A stretch of DNA of 7,728 bases, from positions 1 to 7,728 of the forward strand of contig BEHO01000043.1 of the NCBI GenBank assembly GCA_002898915.1, read 5' to 3'. The notes beneath the pieces were generated by a model. That model did not search any database and had not been told where the DNA came from. It was given only the letters and a program-made list of their open reading frames with translations. This document shows positions 1-7,728 of the stretch, piece by piece. The DNA is from a bacterium HR12 (GTDB lineage Bacteria; Actinomycetota; UBA4738; HRBIN12). How positions within the stretch are numbered: the first letter of the stretch is position 1; each line of letters starts with the position of its first letter. A program made the position numbers and the translations under genes.

Positions 1-429
1 CTACCGCGACGCCAGCTCGTCCAGGAACTCGGTCGGGACGGTCGCCGTGAGGCGGACGAGCTCGTTCGCCGCCCGCACGTGGCGGATGATCGTGGGGAGG
101 TCGCCCCGGAGCTTCAGCTTGCCCTGCATCATCCCCTTCACGGGGTCGAGGTCGCCCGCCAGCACCTCCTTCCAGCGCGTGTACGGGGCCCGGATCACGT
201 AGGGGGCCCGCGAGCCCTCCTCCGGCGTCACCATCCGCGCCTCGCGGCACTCCCCGTGCCAGAGATCCAGCCACGCCCAGAGATCCTCGGGGATGCCTCG
301 GTCGGGCTCGGCCTCGAACACGAAGGCGATCGCCCCCTCCCACGTCGCCGCCGCCTCCCGGTACTCCGGCGAGGCGTTGATCCGATCCCGGTAGATCTGG
401 AGCCACTCGTCGCTCGGGAACACCGCCAC
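1..429 (-). CDS. SCP2-like sterol-carrier-family protein
   Basis: This 142-residue protein resembles the small stand-alone SCP2 sterol-carrier proteins of bacteria and archaea, which bind a lipid in a hydrophobic cavity. The ligand and role here are unknown. Recognisable blocks are FPSDEW (residues 4-9), a WEGAIAFVFE strand (30-39), LDLWHGE (54-60), an APYxxW segment (81-86), the family-typical DPVKGMMQGKLKLRGDL region (95-111) and VPTEF near the end (131-135). There is no signal peptide or membrane segment, so it is probably cytosolic. The chosen start is a GTG at 429, because a purine-rich AGGGGGG lies 8 bases upstream. A second GTG two codons further in (423) is also possible. The gene follows the CPBP protease after 14 bases and ends in TAG at the window edge. 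Family assignment is by sequence pattern recognition. The lipid-binding function is known only for the family. Confidence 0.85.
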   Translation of the reverse strand: MAVFPSDEWLQIYRDRINASPEYREAAATWEGAIAFVFEAEPDRGIPEDLWAWLDLWHGECREARMVTPEEGSRAPYVIRAPYTRWKEVLAGDLDPVKGMMQGKLKLRGDLPTIIRHVRAANELVRLTATVPTEFLDELASR

Positions 430-437
430 CGCTCGAA

Positions 438-444
438 CCCCCCT
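438..444 (-). promoter_or_regulatory. Ribosome binding site of the SCP2-like gene
   Basis: AGGGGGG on the minus strand overlaps the last base of the CPBP stop codon and stands 8 bases before the GTG at 429. It is the only good Shine-Dalgarno match near the start of the SCP2-like gene, and it decides the start in favour of 429 over the in-frame GTG at 423. Confidence 0.5.
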
Positions 445-1235
445 CACCGCAACGCGAAGATCAGCGCCAGGCCGATGACGTTGAAGGTCGCGTGGGCCGC
501 GATCGGCGCCCACAGCGCGCCCCGACGCTCGTAGATGAACGCGAAGCCGAACCCCGCGAAGACCATGACCGTCATGAGCAGGATCGTCCCCGCCGCCGGC
601 CCCGGGACGTAGTGGACGAGGCCGAAGCACACCGAGGAGAGCACGGCCCCCGGCCAGAAGCCGTGACGATCCCGGACGGCCCGGAAGAGCACCCCCCGGA
701 AGAAGAGCTCCTCCCCGACGGGGGCGACGAGCACCGCGTAGAGGGCCGCGGCGACGAGGCCGCCTCCACCCACGTCCGTCGGGATCTGCTCCGGCGGTCG
801 GACCGGCTCGCCGGCGATCGCGGTGAACAGGAGCGCGAGCACGCCGCCGACGACGAGGGTCGCGGTGGGGTACAGGCCGAGGGCGAAGGCCACGCCAGCC
901 CGCACATGGGGACCCGCCGGGCGCGGGAGCCCGACGATCCCGACCCAGTCGCGGTGGAGGGTGCGCAGCCACAGCACCACGACCCCCAGGGTCACGAGCG
1001 CCACCACCGCGCTCGCCACGATCTCGGCGAGGGGCCGGGAGCGGACGAGGGAGAACACCGGGAGGGTCGCGGCGCCGCCCAGGAGCACGGCGCCGAGGTA
1101 CACGGCGAGGGCCTCCCACCACCGCCAGGTCGCCGACGGCCGCGCGTCGAGCCCGTGGACGAGGACGCCCCCCCGCCGCACGGGCGCCGCAGGCCCTGCG
1201 ACGTCCGGGCGGGGCGGGACCGGCTCGCCGTTCAC
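444..1235 (-). CDS. CPBP family intramembrane metalloprotease
   Basis: This 263-residue integral membrane protein belongs to the CPBP (CAAX protease and bacteriocin-processing, Abi) family. The family motifs are all present: GEELFFRG with the paired glutamates at 175-176 and Arg180, FGLVH with Phe204 and His208, and HATFN with His248 and Asn252. These residues form the active site in the Rce1-type fold. About seven hydrophobic segments are visible, beginning near residues 43-63, 70-92 and 113-141, after a Pro/Gly-rich hydrophilic N-terminus. The GTG start at 1235 shares its last bases with the murA TGA (GTGA overlap), which suggests translational coupling. An in-frame GTG at codon 19 (1181) is an alternative. 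The Shine-Dalgarno match is weak. The substrate cannot be inferred. Members include prenyl-protein proteases, immunity proteins and many uncharacterised housekeeping proteins. Position behind murA may hint at an envelope role, but this is inference only. Confidence 0.9.
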   Translation of the reverse strand: MNGEPVPPRPDVAGPAAPVRRGGVLVHGLDARPSATWRWWEALAVYLGAVLLGGAATLPVFSLVRSRPLAEIVASAVVALVTLGVVVLWLRTLHRDWVGIVGLPRPAGPHVRAGVAFALGLYPTATLVVGGVLALLFTAIAGEPVRPPEQIPTDVGGGGLVAAALYAVLVAPVGEELFFRGVLFRAVRDRHGFWPGAVLSSVCFGLVHYVPGPAAGTILLMTVMVFAGFGFAFIYERRGALWAPIAAHATFNVIGLALIFALR

Positions 1236-2509
1236 GCCCCGGTCCGGGTCGGCTCGAGCGCCCGCTCCCGCCGCACCGAGGCGCCGAGGGCCGCGAGCTT
1301 GCCCTCCAGGTCCTCGTAGCCGCGATCCACGTGGTACATGTCCTCCACGACGCTCACCCCGTCGGCCGCGAGCGCCGCGATCACCATCGCGGCACCGGCC
1401 CGGATGTCGAGGGCCCGGACCGGCGCCGCCGAGAGCCGCTCCACGCCTCGGATCACGGCGTGGTGCCCCTCGGTGCGGATGTCGGCCCCCATCCGGTTCA
1501 GCTCGTCGACGAACATGAAGCGGCTCTCGAACACGTTCTCGGTCACGATGCTCGTCCCCTCCGCCACCGCGAGCAGGGCCATCATCTGCGGCTGGAGGTC
1601 GGTCGGGAACCCCGGGTAGGGGAGCGTCACGAGATCCACGGCCCGCGGGCGACGGTCCATGGACACGGCGATGCCGGCCTCCGTGATCAGAACCTCGGCC
1701 CCCACCTCCGCGAGCTTCGACAGCACGAGGTCGAGGTGATCGGCCCGAGCCCCCGCGAGCACCACCTCCCCGCTGGTCGCGCACGCCGCGATGGCGAAGG
1801 TGCCCGCCTCGATCCGGTCCGGGATCACCCGGTGCTCGACCGGCCGGAACCGATCCACCCCCTCGATCTCGATCGTCGGGGTTCCGACCCCATCGATCCG
1901 CGCCCCCATCGCGGTGAGGAAGGCGGCGAGGTCCGCGAGCTCGGGCTCACGCGCGGCGTTCTCGATCACGGTGGTGCCGCGGGCCGCCACCCCGGCCATC
2001 ATCACGTTCTCCGTCGCCCCGACGCTCGGGTAGTCCAGGCTGACCACGGCCCCGTGCAGCCGTTCGGCCCTCGCGTGGAGCACCCCGTGCTCCTGGTGGA
2101 AGGTCGCCCCCATGCGCTCCAGGCCCCGCAGGTGCAGGTCGATCTTGCGCGAGCCGATGTTGCAGCCGCCCGGCATCGCGACGTGCGCCTCGCCGAACCG
2201 GGCGAGCAGGGGGCCGAGCACGAGGATCGAGGCCCGCATGCGGCTGACGAGCTCGTACGGGGTCTCGCGGGGACGGACGTCCCGAGCGTCGACGACGAAC
2301 GTGTCGTCCTCCCACGTGACCGCCGCGCCGAGGTGCTAGAGCACCTCGGCCATGGTGGCGCAGTCCTGGATCCGCGGGACGTTGCGGATCACCGACCGAC
2401 CCTCCGCGAGGAGGGCGGCCGCCTGGAGCTTCAGCGCCGAGTTCTTGGCGCCGGAGATCCGGACGCTCCCCGAGAGGGGCGCTCCGCCGACGACGAGCAG
2501 CCTGTCCAT
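1232..2509 (-). CDS. murA: UDP-N-acetylglucosamine 1-carboxyvinyltransferase MurA, interrupted by in-frame TAG at codon 58
   Basis: MurA transfers enolpyruvate from PEP to UDP-GlcNAc in the cytoplasm, the first committed step of peptidoglycan synthesis. Read from the ATG at 2509, the frame gives 425 codons before TGA, the normal MurA length of about 420. Codon 58 is TAG, between AEVL and HLGAAV. The essential residues are in place: Lys22 in SGAKNSAL, Cys116 in PGGCNIGSR (the PEP- and fosfomycin-reacting cysteine), Arg121, Asp304 in FPTDLQPQ and Arg396 in HVDRGYE. Homology runs on without a frameshift on both sides of the TAG, so the gene is either miscalled by one base, freshly mutated or read through. 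Restarting at the ATG at 2239 (codon 91) would lose Lys22 and part of the first domain and should not give an active enzyme. The gene follows atpC by 31 bases, with GAGG 4 bases before the ATG, and murA downstream of the atp genes is typical of Actinomycetota. Confidence 0.9.
2327..2350. repeat. Perfect 11-bp inverted repeat with 2-base centre inside murA
   Basis: GCCGAGGTGCT (2327-2337) and AGCACCTCGGC (2340-2350) are exact reverse complements separated by AG. The stem is GC-rich and the TAG codon of murA (2336-2338) falls at its tip. Most of the symmetry follows from the codons for AEVL and HLG, so it may be a coincidence of coding sequence. A stem this tight can also disturb polymerases or sequencing. 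There is no T-tract, so it is not a canonical terminator. Confidence 0.85.
2336..2338 (-). other. murA: In-frame amber (TAG) codon 58 of murA
   Basis: The ATG at 2509 and the murA TGA at 1234-1232 are in the same register, and 2338 lies exactly 57 codons from the ATG. The minus-strand reading is GAG GTG CTC TAG CAC CTC GGC. CAG (Gln) would differ by a single C-to-T change. Homologues usually carry a polar or charged residue at this surface position of the first domain. No other in-frame stop occurs in the gene. Confidence 0.93.
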
Positions 2510-2524
2510 GACGCCTCGATGGTA

Positions 2525-2540
2525 CGCCCGTCGAGGGGCG
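2525..2540. repeat. Small hairpin in the atpC-murA gap
   Basis: CGCCC (2525-2529) and GGGCG (2536-2540) can pair around a 6-base loop, directly after the atpC TAG and before murA. There is no following T-run. It might slightly separate epsilon from murA expression, but short stems like this are common by chance in GC-rich DNA. Confidence 0.25.
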
Positions 2541-2927
2541 CTAGGCCCGCAGGTTCACCCGGGCGAGCGCCTTGGCCAGCTCCGTCTGGGCCTCGACGTC
2601 GTCCTTGTCCACCAGCCGGGCCTCGAGCTCCGCGATCCGTCGCCGCTCGAGCTCCACGTCGATCTCGGAGGCGAGCGCCGCCGAGGGCGCGAGGACGTCC
2701 ACCCGGGTCGTCCCCTCGGAGCTCGAGACGTGCAGGAAGCCGCCGTCCACCACGGAGAAGACCTCCTCCCCGTCCCGGAGGATCCGCAGCGGCCCGATCG
2801 TCAGCCGGACGAGGAGCGGCACGTGTCCCTCCAGGATCCCGAGCTCGCCGAGGACCCCGCGCGCGACGACCATCCGGGCCTCCCCGACCCAGACCTCCCG
2901 CTCCGGCGTGACGACGTGGACCTCCAC
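2541..2927 (-). CDS. atpC: F1Fo ATP synthase subunit epsilon
   Basis: Epsilon is part of the central stalk of F1; it contacts gamma and the c-ring and can restrain ATP hydrolysis. The 128-residue product shows the N-terminal beta-sandwich (about 1-82), with the typical openings [13 protein letters not shown] and [17 protein letters not shown] (23-39), then a charged C-terminal helical hairpin (about 85-128). The C-terminal domain is therefore present, so the inhibitory arm is not deleted. The GTG start at 2927 lies one base after the atpD TAG, with GGAGAGG inside the end of atpD about 10 bases upstream. That arrangement fits translational coupling to beta. Length and order after atpD are standard. 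It ends in TAG, one of three genes here using that stop. Confidence 0.96.
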   Translation of the reverse strand: MEVHVVTPEREVWVGEARMVVARGVLGELGILEGHVPLLVRLTIGPLRILRDGEEVFSVVDGGFLHVSSSEGTTRVDVLAPSAALASEIDVELERRRIAELEARLVDKDDVEAQTELAKALARVNLRA

Positions 2928-2928
2928 G

Positions 2929-5256
<2,328 letters not shown>

Positions 5257-6990
5257 TCACGCGGGCGGCGGGGCGTCCGCCTCCCCGAGCGGACCCGCCT
5301 TCTCCTCGTACTCGCGGCGGAGCTCCTCGCGCGTCGGCGGCACGGGGGGGACCTCCTCGACCGAGGACATCCGATCCCATCCGACGTCGCGCCGGACCTC
5401 GTCCGGCGGCGTCCCCTGGCCGGCCGCCGCCGCCGGGCCCGGCTCGGCGCCGCTCGGCACGAACATGGCGCGGTAGGCCTCCACGGCCTGCTTCAGCGCG
5501 ATCTCCGTCTCCTCGGACAGGTCACCGGTGTCGCGGATGGCCGCGAGGACCTCGGGTGCGTGGGTATCGAGGTACGCGGCGAAGCTCTCCACGAACCGCT
5601 TCGCGTCCTGGACCGGCAGGTCGTCCAGGTAGCCACCGGTGGCGACCCAGATGTAGACGACCTGCCGCTCCACCGGCACCGGCTGGTACTGGGGTTGCTT
5701 CAGCACCTCGACCACCCGGGCGCCGCGCGCGAGCTGCTGCTGGGACGCCTTGTCGAGCTCCGACCCGAACTGGGCGAACGCCTCGAGGGCCCGGTACTGG
5801 GCGAGATCGATGCGCAGCCGGCCGGCGATCTTCTTCATCGCCTTGATCTGCGCGTTCCCGCCGACCCGGCTCACGGAGATGCCGACGTTGATGGCGGGGC
5901 GCACGCCGGCGAAGAACAGGTCGGGCTCCAGGTAGATCTGCCCGTCGGTGATGGAGATGACGTTCGTCGGGATGTAGGCGGAGACGTCGCCGCCCTTCGT
6001 CTCGATGATCGGGAGCGCCGTGAGGGAGCCCCCGCCCAGTCGGTCCGAGAGCTTCGCCGCGCGCTCGAGCAGACGCGAGTGCAGGTAGAAGACGTCGCCC
6101 GGGTACGCCTCCCGCCCCGGGGGGCGACGCAGCAGCAGCGAGAGGGTCCGGTACGCCGTGGCCTGCTTCGAGAGGTCGTCGTACACCACGAGGGCGTGGA
6201 GCCCCTTCCACATCCAGTGCGCCCCGAGGGCCGCCCCGGCGTACGGGGCGATGTACTGGAACGGCGCGGGGTCCGACGCGGAGGCGTTGATGACCACCGT
6301 GTACTCGAGCGCGCCGTGCTCGCGGAGGGTCTCCACCACCTCCGCCACCGTCGAGGCCTTCTGCCCGACGGCGACGTAGATGCAGCGCACCTGCTTCTTC
6401 GGGTCCCCGCTCGCCCAGTTGTCGCGCTGGGCGATGATCGTGTCCACGGCGATCGCCGTCTTCCCCGTCTGCCGGTCGCCGATGATGAGCTCGCGCTGCC
6501 CGCGCCCGATCGGCGTCATGGCGTCGATCGCCGTGATCCCGGTCTGGAGCGGCTCCTTGACCGGCTGCCGGTCGACCACGCTCGGGGCCTGGACCTCGAG
6601 GTTCCGCCGGCCCTCCGCGACGATCGGGCCCTTCCCGTCCAGCGGGTTGCCCAGCGGGTCGATCACGCGGCCGAGGAACCCGTCGCCGACCGGGACCGAG
6701 AGGATGCGACCCGTCTGCCGGACGAGGTCGCCCTCCTCGATGTGCTCGAAGTCGCCGAGGATGACGCAGCCGATCTCGTCGATGTCGAGGTTGAAGGCGA
6801 GGCCGAGCACACCGCCGGGGAACTCGAGGAGCTCGTTCGCCATCGTGCGCGGGAGCCCCTTGACGCGGGCGATGCCGTCGTGGGCCTCGATGACCCGGCC
6901 GACCTCCTCGCGCTCGACGCTGGGCGTCCACGACTCCACGTTCCTCCGGAGCGCCTCGGCGATGGTCTGGGGATCGAATGTGAGTGTCAT
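5257..6990 (-). CDS. atpA: F1Fo ATP synthase subunit alpha with long C-terminal extension
   Basis: Alpha alternates with beta in the F1 head and holds the non-catalytic nucleotide sites. The 577-residue protein shows Walker A GDRQTGKT (171-178), Walker B LVVYDDL (267-273), the actinobacterial-looking [19 protein letters not shown] stretch (288-306) and the arginine finger in SVSRVGG (Arg375), which reaches into the beta site. Alignable alpha sequence ends near residue 510 (EAYRAMF). The remaining 67 residues form an Ala/Pro/Gly-rich linker followed by a charged segment with WDRMSSVEE (538-546) and [11 protein letters not shown] (554-564). E. coli alpha (513 residues) lacks such a tail. Mycobacterial alpha has a shorter one, known to suppress ATP hydrolysis. 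The tail runs to a TGA 4 bases before atpG, so it looks genuine rather than a frameshift. The ATG start has AGGAAGG 5 bases upstream. Confidence 0.98.
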   Translation of the reverse strand: MTLTFDPQTIAEALRRNVESWTPSVEREEVGRVIEAHDGIARVKGLPRTMANELLEFPGGVLGLAFNLDIDEIGCVILGDFEHIEEGDLVRQTGRILSVPVGDGFLGRVIDPLGNPLDGKGPIVAEGRRNLEVQAPSVVDRQPVKEPLQTGITAIDAMTPIGRGQRELIIGDRQTGKTAIAVDTIIAQRDNWASGDPKKQVRCIYVAVGQKASTVAEVVETLREHGALEYTVVINASASDPAPFQYIAPYAGAALGAHWMWKGLHALVVYDDLSKQATAYRTLSLLLRRPPGREAYPGDVFYLHSRLLERAAKLSDRLGGGSLTALPIIETKGGDVSAYIPTNVISITDGQIYLEPDLFFAGVRPAINVGISVSRVGGNAQIKAMKKIAGRLRIDLAQYRALEAFAQFGSELDKASQQQLARGARVVEVLKQPQYQPVPVERQVVYIWVATGGYLDDLPVQDAKRFVESFAAYLDTHAPEVLAAIRDTGDLSEETEIALKQAVEAYRAMFVPSGAEPGPAAAAGQGTPPDEVRRDVGWDRMSSVEEVPPVPPTREELRREYEEKAGPLGEADAPPPA

Positions 6991-6995
6991 CGCAG

Positions 6996-7002
6996 CCTTC
7001 CT
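6996..7002 (-). promoter_or_regulatory. Ribosome binding site of atpA
   Basis: AGGAAGG on the minus strand lies in the 13-base gap after the atpH TGA, 5 bases before the ATG at 6990. Sequence and spacing are near the consensus and support that start. Confidence 0.65.
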
Positions 7003-7003
7003 G

Positions 7004-7549
7004 TCATGCGGAACGCGTCAACCGCTCGCGCGCCTCCTCCAGACGCGTGCGCACGGTGCCGTCGAACACCTCGTCGCCGACCTTCGCGACGATCCCGCCG
7101 ATCACCCTGGGATCGACGACCACCTTCACCTCGACCGCCTTGCCCGTGGCGCGGGACAGGGCCTCGGCCAGCCTCGCCTGCTGGGCCGCGTCGAGCGGGA
7201 CGGCGCTCCGGACCTCGGCCAGCTCGCGGTTGCGCCGCTCGGCCGCCGCCCGCGCGAACGCCTCCAGGATGGCCTCCAGGTCACGGGCCCTCCCCTGATC
7301 GATGAGGAAGAGCAGGGCGTTCACGGTGTTGGGGTTGGCCCGACCTCCGAGGAGGTCGCGGATCAGCCCCTTCTTGCGCTCGGCCGGCAGCGTCGGGTCG
7401 TGGAGGGCCTCGCGCAGGTCCCCGTGGGTCTCCAGGGCCTTCGCGAAGCCGTATAGCTCGTCCTCGACGAGATCGAGCTCGCCCTCGGCCTCAGCCACGG
7501 CGAGGAGGGCCTCGGCGTACCCCCGGATCACCGCCTCCCGCTCCGACAC
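7004..7549 (-). CDS. atpH: F1Fo ATP synthase subunit delta
   Basis: Delta joins the top of the alpha3-beta3 head to the b-subunit stator, so it resists rotation. The 181-residue product matches the family length (E. coli 177). It has the N-terminal helical domain with [20 protein letters not shown] (9-28), a central [14 protein letters not shown] (49-62) and the conserved C-terminal block in which [22 protein letters not shown] (145-166) is diagnostic. Delta is a separate gene here. In mycobacteria it is fused to a b-like segment, which argues against a close mycobacterial relative. The GTG start at 7549 is one base after the atpF TGA, which implies coupling to b. atpA follows after 13 bases. 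Confidence 0.96.
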   Translation of the reverse strand: MSEREAVIRGYAEALLAVAEAEGELDLVEDELYGFAKALETHGDLREALHDPTLPAERKKGLIRDLLGGRANPNTVNALLFLIDQGRARDLEAILEAFARAAAERRNRELAEVRSAVPLDAAQQARLAEALSRATGKAVEVKVVVDPRVIGGIVAKVGDEVFDGTVRTRLEEARERLTRSA

Positions 7550-7550
7550 C

Positions 7551-7728
7551 TCAGCCCCGCTTCCCGTTCCCCGAGGTCGCCACCTGTTCCAGGTACTCCT
7601 CGATCAACCGCTGGTGAGCCTCCGCGTCGAGGGCGCGCCCGACGACGCGACCCGCGAGCTCGACCGCGATCGCGCCGACCTGGGCGCGGAGCTCCTGGAA
7701 CACCCGGTCGCGCTCCGCGCGGATCTCC
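7551..7728 (-). CDS. atpF: F1Fo ATP synthase subunit b, C-terminal fragment (gene cut by window edge)
   Basis: Only the last 58 codons are in the window, plus one base of the preceding codon; the membrane anchor and most of the stalk helix lie beyond the right edge. The visible part reads EIRAERDRVFQELRAQVGAI, then AVELAGRVVGRALD and AHQRLIEEYLEQVA, ending in GNGKRG. This charged helix followed by the VVGRALD...HQRLIEEYLE pattern is the usual C-terminus of bacterial b subunits, which binds delta. The position directly before atpH, one base apart, confirms the assignment. It ends in TGA. The upstream a and c subunit genes are expected next but cannot be seen. Confidence 0.93.
   Translation of the reverse strand, partial: EIRAERDRVFQELRAQVGAIAVELAGRVVGRALDAEAHQRLIEEYLEQVATSGNGKRG

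Noticed and set aside
1..1122. A 373-residue open frame that extends the SCP2-like protein upstream through the CPBP gene
   Set aside because: The extra N-terminal part is Arg/Pro/Gly-rich nonsense antiphase to CPBP coding sequence. Homology begins only near codon 4 after the GTG at 429, which has a proper ribosome site.
1232..2239. Treating murA as a shorter functional protein starting at the ATG at 2239
   Set aside because: That ATG is the internal MRAS methionine equivalent to residue 90 or so of MurA. Starting there removes Lys22 and part of the first domain, while clear MurA sequence continues upstream in the same frame.
1232..2509. Genome-wide TAG reassignment, such as pyrrolysine or another recoding, as the explanation of the murA codon
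   Set aside because: Three well-defined genes in the window (SCP2-like, atpD, atpC) terminate at TAG immediately before the next gene or the expected family end. There is no sign of TAG in the other reading frames of the cluster.
2525..2540. A rho-independent terminator between atpC and murA
   Set aside because: The stem is only 5 bp and no T-tract follows on the minus strand, so it does not meet the usual pattern.
1331..2911. A 526-codon plus-strand open frame spanning murA and atpC
   Set aside because: It crosses two real minus-strand genes and their junction, and its Arg/Pro/His-rich translation looks like a shadow of the opposite strand.

Overview
The window is a high-GC stretch in which every supported gene lies on the minus strand. 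It reads from the right edge to the left edge as one tightly packed cluster: atpF (3' end only), atpH, atpA, atpG, atpD, atpC, murA, a CPBP-family membrane protease and an SCP2-like sterol-carrier protein. Gaps between genes run from a 4-base overlap to about 31 bases, and no gene-free stretch exceeds 300 bases. The AtpA and AtpD sequences, the murA gene downstream of atpC, and a C-terminal tail on AtpA all point to an Actinomycetota (actinobacterial) chromosome. The separate b and delta subunits argue against a mycobacterium, where these are fused. A finer placement cannot be supported from this window alone.

Right two thirds (about 2541-7728): the F-type ATP synthase genes. Present are the membrane-stalk b subunit (C-terminal 58 residues), delta, alpha, gamma, beta and epsilon. 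The a and c subunits and the start of b would lie beyond the right edge. All catalytic motifs are intact (Walker A and B of beta, the beta catalytic Glu, the alpha arginine finger). Alpha carries an unusual C-terminal extension of about 67 residues.

Left third (1-2509): murA, for the first committed step of peptidoglycan synthesis, follows epsilon after 31 bases. Its reading frame is in register from an ATG at 2509 to the TGA at 1232, but codon 58 is an in-frame TAG. That codon sits at the centre of a perfect 11-bp inverted repeat. The other catalytic residues are intact, so this is a sequencing or assembly error, a very recent nonsense mutation, or a suppressed stop. TAG is the ordinary stop of three other genes here, so genome-wide recoding is unlikely. 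A CPBP intramembrane protease begins inside the murA stop (GTGA overlap), and a 142-residue SCP2-like protein closes the window.

No RNA gene, CRISPR array, mobile element or clear promoter was found. The promoter of the cluster presumably lies upstream of atpB, outside the window. This is mostly ordinary housekeeping sequence. The points worth checking are the murA amber codon with its palindrome, the AtpA tail, and the unexplained CPBP/SCP2 pair behind murA.
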